Assembly (NCBI GenBank): GCA_018623405.1
Contig: JAAZVO010000144.1
Span: forward strand, 1-6,780
Direction of reading: 5' to 3'
DNA: 6,780 nt
DNA from: Crocinitomicaceae bacterium
GTDB lineage: Bacteria > Bacteroidota > Bacteroidia > Flavobacteriales_G > Salibacteraceae
Shown piece by piece: positions 1 to 5,733 of this stretch. The notes under the pieces were generated by a model. It made no database searches, was not told the DNA's origin, and worked only from the letters and a program-made list of their open reading frames with translations. The first letter of the stretch is position 1, and each line of letters starts with the position of its first letter. A program made the position numbers and the translations under genes.

Positions 1-324
1 GAATTGGAAGAATTAAGAAAAGCTTTTAAAGCGGAACAGATATTGCTTACACCAGAAATGATTAAGAAAAAAGAAGATGAAATCAAGCAAAAAGAGGAAG
101 AAGCAAGAGCTTACCAAAAAGAAAAGTTTGGACTTGAAGGTGAGTTATTTAAGAAAAGAAAAGAGTTAGTGAAACCAATACAAGACAAAATTTTTAATGA
201 AATAAAAGAAGTTGCAGACAGAAACAACTACGCTATTATTTTTGATGTGGCAGGCCAAAGCAATATTCTTTTTGCAGACCCTAAATATGATAAAAGCGAA
301 GAAATTTTAAGAAAGTTAAAGTAA
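1..324 (+). CDS. OmpH/Skp-family periplasmic chaperone, C-terminal part (5' end outside window)
   Basis: This is the last 107 codons of an OmpH/Skp-like protein; the frame is open at the left edge and the true start lies upstream. The visible part begins with a charged, Lys/Glu-rich helical stretch (roughly codons 15-60, with a KKKEDEIKQKEEEARAYQ segment) typical of the Skp coiled-coil tentacles. It ends in the family's usual C-terminal motif, NNYAIIFDVAG followed by a short hydrophobic stretch, which belongs to the strand body. Skp-type proteins hold unfolded outer-membrane proteins in the periplasm and hand them to the BAM complex. In Bacteroidota, two ompH copies in tandem, often after bamA, are common, and the next gene here is a second copy 38 bases on. 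A TTG at position 4 is an internal leucine codon, not the start. The family call is firm; the exact paralogue is not. Confidence 0.85.
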   Translation, partial: ELEELRKAFKAEQILLTPEMIKKKEDEIKQKEEEARAYQKEKFGLEGELFKKRKELVKPIQDKIFNEIKEVADRNNYAIIFDVAGQSNILFADPKYDKSEEILRKLK

Positions 325-334
325 ATAATAAAGT

Positions 335-342
335 TATTTTTG
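335..342 (+). promoter_or_regulatory. -7 element of a Bacteroidota-type promoter ahead of the second ompH
   Basis: The bases TATTTTTG match TAnnTTTG exactly and begin 28 bases before the ATG at 363. I see no TTTG at the proper -33 spacing, so this may be a weak internal promoter within the ompH-ompH-murI cluster. Confidence 0.35.
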
Positions 343-362
343 AACCCATACAATTAGAAAAC

Positions 363-875
363 ATGAAAAAGCAAATAATTACCCTCGTATTAGCAGCGTT
401 AACTATCATTCCAATGGCTAGCTTAGCTCAAACCAAAGGAAAAATTGGTCATATCAACAGTTCAGACCTTTTGTTGCTACTTCCTGAAAGAAAAAATGCT
501 GAAACTTCTTTACAAGCATTTGCTAAAACTCTTGAAGACCAGCTAACCAGCATGACCAATGAATACGAAAAAAAACTTACTGAATACCAAACCAATTTAA
601 AGGTAATGGCAGATCCGGTAAGAGAAGCTAAAGAAGAAGAATTAGCAGATCTTGAGCGTAGAATTAGAGACTTTCAAATGAAAGCGCAACAATCTGTAGG
701 TAAAAAAGAAGAAGAGTTGATGGAGCCTATGATTGAAAAGGCAAACACTGCAATAAATGAAGTAGCTAAAGAAAATGGTTACACTTATGTTTTTGATACT
801 TCTGCAGGTTTATTATTAGTTTACCCTGATGGTGATGACATTTTACCATTGGTAAAAACTAAATTAGGTATTTAA
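363..875 (+). CDS. OmpH/Skp-family periplasmic chaperone, second copy
   Basis: A complete 170-residue protein of the OmpH/Skp family. The N-terminus is a classic Sec signal peptide: MKK, a hydrophobic core at residues 5-18, then an A-S-L-A site with likely cleavage after Ala22. The mature part opens with KGKIGHINSSDLLLLLPE (the family's G-[YH]-[IV]-[ND] plus L-P pattern). It continues as a long charged coiled coil (about residues 45-125, with EEELADLERRIRDFQ) and ends with the ENGYTYVFDTSAG strand motif, close to the NNYAIIFDVAG motif of the preceding gene. Length fits the family (about 160-190). Expected role: chaperone for outer-membrane proteins in the periplasm. It lies 38 bases after the first copy and 10 bases before the proposed murI start, so co-transcription is likely. 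The start is chosen because it alone gives a complete signal peptide. Confidence 0.92.
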   Translation: MKKQIITLVLAALTIIPMASLAQTKGKIGHINSSDLLLLLPERKNAETSLQAFAKTLEDQLTSMTNEYEKKLTEYQTNLKVMADPVREAKEEELADLERRIRDFQMKAQQSVGKKEEELMEPMIEKANTAINEVAKENGYTYVFDTSAGLLLVYPDGDDILPLVKTKLGI

Positions 876-885
876 TAATACTGCA

Positions 886-1698
886 ATAAGCAATAATAAT
901 CCCATAGGAATATTTGATTCCGGTGTTGGCGGCTTAACAGTCGCCAATGCTGTTTCTAGGCTTTTGCCAAACGAACAAATAATCTATTTTGGTGATACTG
1001 CTCACCTACCCTATGGTGATAAATCTCCCGGAGCTGTTGCTCAATATTCAAAAGAAATTGCTCGATTTCTTTTAGCTAAAGGTGTTAAGGCAATTGTAAT
1101 TGCATGCAATACCGCTTCTGCCTTCGGATACCACAAGGTTAAAGAAGTAATTCCTGAAGAGGTTCCCATAATTAATGTGATAGACCCAATGGCTCGATTT
1201 GTAGCCTCTCAAAATCATTTAAAAGATATTGGCATTATTGGTACTAAAGGAACCATCAATAGCAATATTTACCCAACAAAAATTGCTGAATTATCATCAG
1301 AAATAAATATTCATTCTATTGCTACGCCGTTGCTTGCACCAATGGTAGAAGAAAATTTTGCCAACACCCAAGTAAGCACTTTAGTTATACAAGAATATAT
1401 TGGTAAAATATCGCCTTACATAAATGGACTAATATTAGGATGCACACACTATCCGTTATTAAAAGATGATATAAGAAAGGTTTTTGGTTCCGGAATTGAA
1501 ATATTCGACTCTAGTGAGGTAACAGCTATTGCTTTAAAACAAGAACTTGAAAGCCGAGATTTATTGGGCAATAATGTTGATCCAAAATACCAGTTTTATA
1601 TTTCAGATTACACTGAAAGTTTCGAGCGTAACGCACAAATGTTTTTTGGGCATTCTTTACACTTAAAAGAATTAAATATTTGGTCTAACCAAGTTTGA
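886..1698 (+). CDS. murI: Glutamate racemase MurI, apparent ATA start
   Basis: MurI interconverts L- and D-glutamate without cofactor, making D-Glu for UDP-MurNAc-tripeptide in the cytoplasm. From an ATA start the product is 270 residues, the family's usual size. Visible active-site motifs are GIFDSGVGG (Asp11, Ser12), YFGDTAHLPYG, IACNTASA (Cys74) and LGCTHYPLL (Cys186, His188); the two Cys are the catalytic acid/base pair. The open frame runs back to a stop at 865-867, but between there and the GIFDSGVGG motif there is no ATG, GTG or TTG. The first ordinary start, TTG at 964, would remove Asp11/Ser12 and the first strand. The ATA at 886 is followed by S-N-N-N-P-I-G, a plausible MurI N-terminus (M-S-N-N-N-P), and sits 10 bases after the ompH stop. 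Either ATA is used, perhaps helped by coupling to ompH, or an ATG has been mutated or misread. Identity is certain; the start is inferred. Confidence 0.88.
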   Translation: MSNNNPIGIFDSGVGGLTVANAVSRLLPNEQIIYFGDTAHLPYGDKSPGAVAQYSKEIARFLLAKGVKAIVIACNTASAFGYHKVKEVIPEEVPIINVIDPMARFVASQNHLKDIGIIGTKGTINSNIYPTKIAELSSEINIHSIATPLLAPMVEENFANTQVSTLVIQEYIGKISPYINGLILGCTHYPLLKDDIRKVFGSGIEIFDSSEVTAIALKQELESRDLLGNNVDPKYQFYISDYTESFERNAQMFFGHSLHLKELNIWSNQV

Positions 1699-1764
1699 TT
1701 ACCACTGCTTAAAGGTATTTTTCGCAAAAGGTTAATTTTTTTACCACTTATCGATTTTTTTCGC
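1699..1764 (+). repeat. Imperfect tandem repeat, about 42-base period
   Basis: The octamer TTACCACT occurs at 1699-1706 and 1741-1748. Each copy is followed by TTTTTCGC (1718-1725 and 1757-1764), with a 3-base difference in internal spacing. The pair reads as two diverged copies of one unit of about 42 bases, the second incomplete, filling most of the murI to permease spacer. It could be a pair of regulator sites or a neutral duplication. Confidence 0.45.
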
Positions 1765-1790
1765 TAATTCTATCCATAAACATAATTTTG
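1760..1790 (+). promoter_or_regulatory. Candidate promoter of the ABC permease-ATPase unit
   Basis: TAATTTTG at 1783-1790 matches the Bacteroidota -7 element TAnnTTTG exactly, 27 bases before the ATG at 1810. At 19 bases further upstream is TTCG (1760-1763), three of four matches to the -33 TTTG, lying in the second tandem-repeat copy. The predicted leader is only about 12-15 bases. Confidence 0.5.
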
Positions 1791-1809
1791 AAGGTAGAAA
1801 AGCACTGAG

Positions 1810-3279
1810 ATGATAGAAATCGTCAAGAATTCGTGGAAAGAGTTTTTTAGATCGGCCGTTTGGCAAAAAAATGCCTTTGTTAACTTCTTAATGGGGTTAA
1901 TGTTTTTGTACCTCGCGCTAAACTTTGTTTTTTTAGGTTGGGCCGGTGGCTATATTCTAATGGGAATTTTTCCAGGCGAAAGCCCCATAGAAAATTTAAA
2001 TTACGGCCTCCTGTATTATTTCTTGGTTGATCTTTTCTTGAGGTTTTACATGCAAGAAATTCCAGTTATTGGAATTGTACCCTATCTCCACCTGCCTGTA
2101 AAAAAGAAAAAAATAATACACTATTTATTGGCCAAAAGTGCTTTTGGTGTTTTTAATACCTCAATTTTAACTTTGGCTGTTCCTTTTGCCATTGCTTGGA
2201 TTTCAAAGTATGAAAGCACTTCCGGTGCTTGGTATTGGTTATTTGCTGTATTTGCATTTAACCTCATAAACAACTACTTAATTGTTTACCTCAAAAAAGC
2301 TTTTTCTGAAAAACCATCAATTGTACTTGGTTTTGGTGGAGTAATTGCCGCCTTAATAACCTTAGAGTATTTTGGGTTTATAAAAATTGGAACACTTTCG
2401 TTAGCCATTTTTAATGGTGTAATCTACAATGGTTTAATTCTATTGCCTATAATTTTTATTGCCATTGCGATATACCTTTTTGTTTACCGATACTATGCTA
2501 ATAATGCCTATTTAGAGAACCTAAAATCTTCGAAAAAGAAAAATGTAAAAAGCACAAATATTTCGTTTTTAGACAGGTTTGAGCAAATTGGAAAACTCAT
2601 TGAGGTTGAAATAAAACTCATTCTTAGGAATAAAAGGCCAAAATCTGTAACCGTAATATCATTTCTGTTTGTTGCCTACGGCTTTATTCTCTACCCTACA
2701 ACAGGAACCAATGCCATTGCGCTAATAATTTTTGGATTGATTATCACAGGTATGTTTATGTTAAACTATGGACAATTTTTGATCAGTTGGGAAAGTGCTC
2801 ACTTTGATGGATTACTAGCAAGAAATGTTCAGCTTAAAGATTATGTAAGGGCAAAGTTTTACCTGTTTGGGGTAGCTGTTATTATCTCATTTATTCTATC
2901 GCTTTGTTATTTTATGTACGGAGCAAGGGTTATAGCCTTTAATGGCGCTGTAGCCTTATTCAACTTGGGAGTTACCTCATGGGTGGTATTGTTTTTCTCA
3001 ACCTTTAATCCTAAAAAAATCGATCTTTCCAAAAGCACATTCTTTAATTACCAGGGCACAAGCTCACAGCAATTTTTATTAATGGTACCTGTAATGGGTT
3101 TACCAATTTTAATTTATGGGCTAGGTTACTTAGTTTTTGGATTAAACGAAACTGCAGGAGCTATTACCTTGGCAGTTTTCGGTCTAATTGGAGTATTATC
3201 AACCAAACCTTTAACGAACATATTAGCTAAACGATTAAAGGATCAGAAATATAAAATCGCCTCAAATTTTAGAGAATAA
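1810..3279 (+). CDS. DUF5687-like ABC transporter permease (polytopic membrane protein)
   Basis: A 489-residue integral membrane protein. I recognise it as like the Bacteroidota DUF5687 family by its N-terminal pattern: a W-K-E-F amphipathic start, a membrane hairpin, a Y-Y-F-L-V-D-L-F-L-R-F segment, then P-Y-L-H-L-P-V-K-K-K-K-I-I-H. Hydrophobic segments are visible at roughly 24-55, 66-82, 107-133, 141-162, 172-190, 205-228, 280-296, 303-322, 350-372, 378-397, 422-445 and 448-467. That is about twelve, in two halves split by a basic loop (about 232-277, with KSSKKKNVKS). No ATP-binding motif is present. The stop overlaps the start of an ABC ATPase gene by one base, so it is most simply the membrane part of that transporter. 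The substrate is unknown; the arrangement suggests an ABC-2-like exporter. The start ATG has a promoter element 27 bases upstream. The family call rests on recalled sequence patterns. Confidence 0.8.
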   Translation: MIEIVKNSWKEFFRSAVWQKNAFVNFLMGLMFLYLALNFVFLGWAGGYILMGIFPGESPIENLNYGLLYYFLVDLFLRFYMQEIPVIGIVPYLHLPVKKKKIIHYLLAKSAFGVFNTSILTLAVPFAIAWISKYESTSGAWYWLFAVFAFNLINNYLIVYLKKAFSEKPSIVLGFGGVIAALITLEYFGFIKIGTLSLAIFNGVIYNGLILLPIIFIAIAIYLFVYRYYANNAYLENLKSSKKKNVKSTNISFLDRFEQIGKLIEVEIKLILRNKRPKSVTVISFLFVAYGFILYPTTGTNAIALIIFGLIITGMFMLNYGQFLISWESAHFDGLLARNVQLKDYVRAKFYLFGVAVIISFILSLCYFMYGARVIAFNGAVALFNLGVTSWVVLFFSTFNPKKIDLSKSTFFNYQGTSSQQFLLMVPVMGLPILIYGLGYLVFGLNETAGAITLAVFGLIGVLSTKPLTNILAKRLKDQKYKIASNFRE

Positions 3280-3977
3280 TGGTTAGTGTAGAGCAAATAA
3301 GAAAGGTTTATGTAGAAACCGTTGCCTTAGACTTAGAAAAGTTGCATATCCCAAAAGGGGAAAGTTTTGGTTTAGTAGGTAATAACGGAGCAGGAAAAAC
3401 AACCATGTTTCGGTGTTTATTAGACCTCATAAAACCAGATGCGGGCAAATGCTCTTTAAAAGATATTGATGTTTCTAAATCTGAAGATTGGAAATATTTT
3501 ACAGGCTCATACCTTGATGAGAGGTTTTTAATCGACTTTCTTACGGCTGAAGAATACTTTCATTTTATTGGAAGGCTGCACGGCCTCAGCAAAGAAGAAG
3601 TAGATGAATTTGTAGATCAATTTGAAGGCTTTTTTAACGATGAAATACTCGGAAAAGGAAAATATGTTAGAGATTTTTCTAAAGGAAACCAAAAGAAAAT
3701 TGGAATTGTGGCGGCATTGATTGGGTCTCCTGAAATCCTAATTCTAGATGAACCTTTTGCCAACCTTGACCCATCAACCCAAATAAGGCTTAAAAATCTA
3801 CTTAAAAAGCTTAAGGAAGAAAGAGAAGTTACCATGATAATTTCTTCACACGACCTTAGTCATGTTGCAGAAGTATCTGAAAGAATTGTGGTTTTAGAGC
3901 ACGGTAAAATCGTTCATGACATCCAAAAAACAGAAAACACACTCAAAGATTTAGAAAGCTATTTCGCTGCTGAATAA
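3279..3977 (+). CDS. ABC transporter ATP-binding protein
   Basis: A 232-residue single ABC ATPase domain that powers transport on the cytoplasmic face of the membrane. Motifs in order: Walker A GNNGAGKTT (residues 34-42, Lys40), a Q-loop region SYLDERF with Asp80-Glu81 where most family members have Gln, signature FSKGNQKK (133-140), Walker B ILILDEP (Asp157, catalytic Glu158) followed by the D-loop ANLDPS, and the H-loop SSHD (His191). The signature resembles the SKGM/SGGM form seen in ABC-2-type exporter ATPases (CcmA-like) and not in importer ATPases. The ATG shares its A with the TAA stop of the permease gene (TAATG), implying translational coupling and a stoichiometric complex. All catalytic residues are present, so it should be active. 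The cargo cannot be told from the sequence. Confidence 0.93.
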   Translation: MVSVEQIRKVYVETVALDLEKLHIPKGESFGLVGNNGAGKTTMFRCLLDLIKPDAGKCSLKDIDVSKSEDWKYFTGSYLDERFLIDFLTAEEYFHFIGRLHGLSKEEVDEFVDQFEGFFNDEILGKGKYVRDFSKGNQKKIGIVAALIGSPEILILDEPFANLDPSTQIRLKNLLKKLKEEREVTMIISSHDLSHVAEVSERIVVLEHGKIVHDIQKTENTLKDLESYFAAE

Positions 3978-4082
3978 CCAAAATATTTAGTTTTCTTTCG
4001 CACAAGCCTCCTTTCCCATTTTTGGAATTATTATTTCTAAATCAAATTATTGTTTTTTATTGCTATATGGTACTTTACCTTT

Positions 4083-4181
4083 ATGAACTACAGTTTTTTT
4101 CCGGCATTGTTAAGGTTAATTAAAGGCTCGGCTTCGGCAGTTTGGGAAAGAAGCGAAAGGGCAAAAGTTGTAGAAGCCTAA
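4083..4181 (+). CDS. Possible small ORF of 32 codons (unrecognised)
   Basis: An ATG-to-TAA frame in the spacer between the ABC ATPase gene and menB. The peptide begins MNYSFFPALLRLIKG, hydrophobic with two basic residues, and ends in a charged helix-like stretch (WERSERAKVVEA). By hand count the frame is about 41% G+C, against about 27% in the 105 bases before and about 29% in the 55 bases after; this contrast is what sets it apart. Codons are ordinary for this DNA (TTA, AAA, GAA, AGA). I recognise no family. The same stretch forms long RNA helices, so the G+C rise may reflect a structured RNA instead. It could also be a leader peptide of menB, or chance. There is no good promoter at the 26-28 base distance seen for other genes; a poor -7-like TACTTTAC lies at 4071-4078. 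Confidence 0.3.
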   Translation: MNYSFFPALLRLIKGSASAVWERSERAKVVEA

Positions 4182-4200
4182 AACCTTTTTCTGTCTTTTT
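4084..4200 (+). ncRNA. Candidate structured RNA or attenuator-like leader ahead of menB
   Basis: Two long-range pairings are visible. Fold A: 4088-4098 pairs with 4163-4173 (11 pairs, including two G-U). Fold B: AAGGTT 4112-4117 with AACCTT 4182-4187, stacked on AGGCT 4124-4128 with AGCCT 4175-4179, running directly into a T-rich tract (4186-4190, more T at 4196-4200), which looks like a terminator. A and B cross, so they are either alternatives or a pseudoknot. A local GCTTC/GAAGC stem (4131-4135 with 4150-4154) is also possible. This is a hand fold without energies; it could be an sRNA, a switchable leader for menB, or coincidence in biased sequence. Confidence 0.25.
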
Positions 4201-4210
4201 AAGTTTAAAT

Positions 4211-4218
4211 TACTTTTA
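4211..4218 (+). promoter_or_regulatory. Near-consensus -7 element upstream of menB
   Basis: TACTTTTA differs from TAnnTTTG only in the last base and begins 26 bases before the menB ATG, the same distance as the exact matches upstream of other genes here. No convincing -33 TTTG is visible. It lies after the T-rich end of the possible structured RNA, so menB may be transcribed independently of that island. Confidence 0.35.
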
Positions 4219-4236
4219 CCTCCAAACTACAACAGC

Positions 4237-5079
4237 ATGCAAAAGCCCAATTGGAAAACGGTAAGAGAATTTGAAGATATAACCTATAAAAAAACCGACG
4301 ACGGGGTTGCTCGTATAGCCTTTAACAGGCCCGAAGTGCGTAATGCCTTTAGACCCAAAACCACTTCTGAGCTTCTTGAAGCTTTTAAAGATGCACATGA
4401 AGATACAAGCATCGGAGTTGTGCTTCTTTCTGCAGAAGGACCTTCGCCGAAAGATGGAGTTTACTCCTTTTGTTCTGGAGGTGATCAAAGTGCCAGAGGA
4501 AAAGAAGGCTATGTTGGTGACGATGGCTACCACAGATTAAATATTTTAGATGTTCAGCGCCTAATTAGGTTTATGCCAAAGGCTGTCATAGCTGTAGTGC
4601 CGGGTTGGGCAGTTGGAGGTGGCCATAGTTTACATGTGGTATGCGACCTTACATTAGCAAGCAAAGAGCACGCTATTTTCAAACAAACAGATGCCGATGT
4701 TACAAGCTTTGACGGTGGATATGGTTCTGCATATTTAGCTAAAATGGTAGGACAGAAAAAAGCACGAGAAATTTTCTTCTTGGGAAGAAATTATAGCGCA
4801 CAAGAGGCATTTGAAATGGGGATGGTAAACGCGGTAATACCTCATGACGAATTAGAAGATACTGCCTACCAATGGGCTCAAGAAATTTTGGCAAAATCTC
4901 CAATCTCTATTAAGATGCTCAAGTTTGCCATGAACTTAACCGATGATGGTATGGTTGGCCAACAAGTATTTGCTGGAGAAGCCACACGTTTAGCTTACAT
5001 GACCGATGAAGCCAAAGAAGGAAGAGATGCCTTTTTAGAAAAGCGCAAACCAAACTTCGAAAAAAAGTGGATACCATAG
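4237..5079 (+). CDS. menB: 1,4-dihydroxy-2-naphthoyl-CoA synthase (MenB), bicarbonate-independent type
   Basis: MenB is a crotonase-fold enzyme that closes the second ring of the naphthoquinone, turning o-succinylbenzoyl-CoA into 1,4-dihydroxy-2-naphthoyl-CoA in cytoplasmic menaquinone synthesis. At 280 residues it is full length. Motifs: FNRPEVRNAFRP (about 29-40), oxyanion-hole FCSGGDQ (78-84), WAVGGGHSLHVVCDL, then QTDADVTSFDGGYGS with Ser157 and Asp159 matching the known catalytic Ser/Asp, and a C-terminal AYMTDEAKEGR with Tyr254. Position 152 is Asp, in Q-T-D. In E. coli MenB this site is Gly156, which leaves room for a bicarbonate; in enzymes such as the M. tuberculosis one it is Asp, which replaces the bicarbonate. 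This copy should therefore not need bicarbonate. No other men gene is in view. It is followed after 38 bases by a carbonic anhydrase gene. Confidence 0.96.
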   Translation: MQKPNWKTVREFEDITYKKTDDGVARIAFNRPEVRNAFRPKTTSELLEAFKDAHEDTSIGVVLLSAEGPSPKDGVYSFCSGGDQSARGKEGYVGDDGYHRLNILDVQRLIRFMPKAVIAVVPGWAVGGGHSLHVVCDLTLASKEHAIFKQTDADVTSFDGGYGSAYLAKMVGQKKAREIFFLGRNYSAQEAFEMGMVNAVIPHDELEDTAYQWAQEILAKSPISIKMLKFAMNLTDDGMVGQQVFAGEATRLAYMTDEAKEGRDAFLEKRKPNFEKKWIP

Positions 5080-5090
5080 TTTGATTCTAT

Positions 5091-5098
5091 TAGTTTTG
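5091..5098 (+). promoter_or_regulatory. -7 element upstream of the carbonic anhydrase gene
   Basis: TAGTTTTG matches TAnnTTTG exactly and begins 27 bases before the ATG at 5118. There is no TTTG at the right -33 distance (GTGG there), so this may supplement read-through from menB. Confidence 0.4.
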
Positions 5099-5117
5099 AG
5101 AGACCAAAACCAGGCCA

Positions 5118-5696
5118 ATGTTGGCAGAAGAAGCTCTCAAATTATTAAAAGAAGGAAACAAAAGGTATATTGAAGGAAATTCAATTCATCCACACTCTGA
5201 TCCAAAATACCGAAAGTCATTAGCAAATGAGCAACATCCATTTGCTGTAATATTAACCTGTGCCGACTCTAGAGTTACCCCAGAAATACTTTTCGACTGT
5301 GGTTTAGGGGATCTTTTTGTTATTAGAGTGGCAGGAAACGTAGCTAAAGAAAAAGTTGTAGGTAGTATTGAGTATGCAATAAAATACTTGAATGCAAATT
5401 TAGTAGTGGTAATGGGACATGAAAAATGCGGAGCAGTTAGCGCTGCAATGAGTGATGCAGAACCCGGAGGCCACATAGGCAGAATTCTAGAAAATATAAA
5501 GCCTGCTGTTTATATTACTAGAACAATGAAGGGCGATACCTTAACCAACGCCATTAAATTAAATGCTCAAATCGTATCAGAACACTTAAAAGAAAATAAA
5601 CCTATTATTGAAGATGCTGTAAAAGCAGGAGGTGTAAAAATCTACTCCTCATATTATGAGTTAAGCTCAGGAAAGGTAGAGTTTTTTGATGCCTAA
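5118..5696 (+). CDS. Beta-class carbonic anhydrase
   Basis: A zinc enzyme that interconverts CO2 and bicarbonate. The 192 residues are close to the common bacterial beta-CA length, and there is no signal peptide, so it should be cytoplasmic. The zinc site is complete: Cys48 in the CADSR motif, His101 and Cys104 in GHEKCGAV. Asp50 and Arg52 form the conserved catalytic dyad. The RVAGNV motif (70-75) and the GSIEYA helix start (82-87) are also typical. The ATG at 5118 is the first start after an in-frame TGA at 5097-5099, so the N-terminus is secure. It follows menB by 38 bases in the same direction and has its own -7 element. Likely jobs are bicarbonate supply for carboxylases and pH balance. 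Identity is certain; the physiological role here is inferred. Confidence 0.96.
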   Translation: MLAEEALKLLKEGNKRYIEGNSIHPHSDPKYRKSLANEQHPFAVILTCADSRVTPEILFDCGLGDLFVIRVAGNVAKEKVVGSIEYAIKYLNANLVVVMGHEKCGAVSAAMSDAEPGGHIGRILENIKPAVYITRTMKGDTLTNAIKLNAQIVSEHLKENKPIIEDAVKAGGVKIYSSYYELSSGKVEFFDA

Positions 5697-5715
5697 CATC
5701 AAAATATTATGTTTG
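5685..5715 (+). promoter_or_regulatory. Full Bacteroidota promoter (TTTG-N19-TAnnTTTG) for the bestrophin-like gene
   Basis: TTTG at 5685-5688 and TATGTTTG at 5708-5715 are separated by 19 bases, exactly the consensus arrangement of primary sigma-factor promoters in this phylum. The -33 box lies inside the last codons of the carbonic anhydrase gene. The -7 box begins 26 bases before the ATG at 5734. Confidence 0.65.
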
Positions 5716-5733
5716 ATACAGTAATTAAAAGCT

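Noticed and set aside
4..324. First ompH-like gene starting at TTG 4
   Set aside because: A start here would leave no signal peptide and only the C-terminal half of the fold; the frame stays open to the window edge.
964..1698. Shorter murI starting at TTG 964
   Set aside because: It would lose the GIFDSGVGG motif, which is plainly encoded in the same frame just upstream and is needed for catalysis.
3617..3835. Open frame of 72 codons on the minus strand
   Set aside because: It lies wholly opposite the ABC ATPase gene, whose motifs are unambiguous. Its Ser/Leu/Phe/Ile-rich product is what the complement of Lys/Glu-rich coding DNA gives.
3978..4082. Search for a terminator or promoter right after the ABC ATPase gene
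   Set aside because: Only a 3-pair CCA/TGG stem and A+T-rich sequence are visible; nothing strong enough to annotate.
4216..4540. Open frames on the minus strand (4216-4533) and in another plus frame (4343-4540) over menB
   Set aside because: Both overlap the well-supported MenB frame, have no recognisable motif and no start signal of their own.
5186..5476. Open frame of 96 codons on the minus strand
   Set aside because: It is antisense to the conserved core of carbonic anhydrase, with a low-complexity product and no promoter element.
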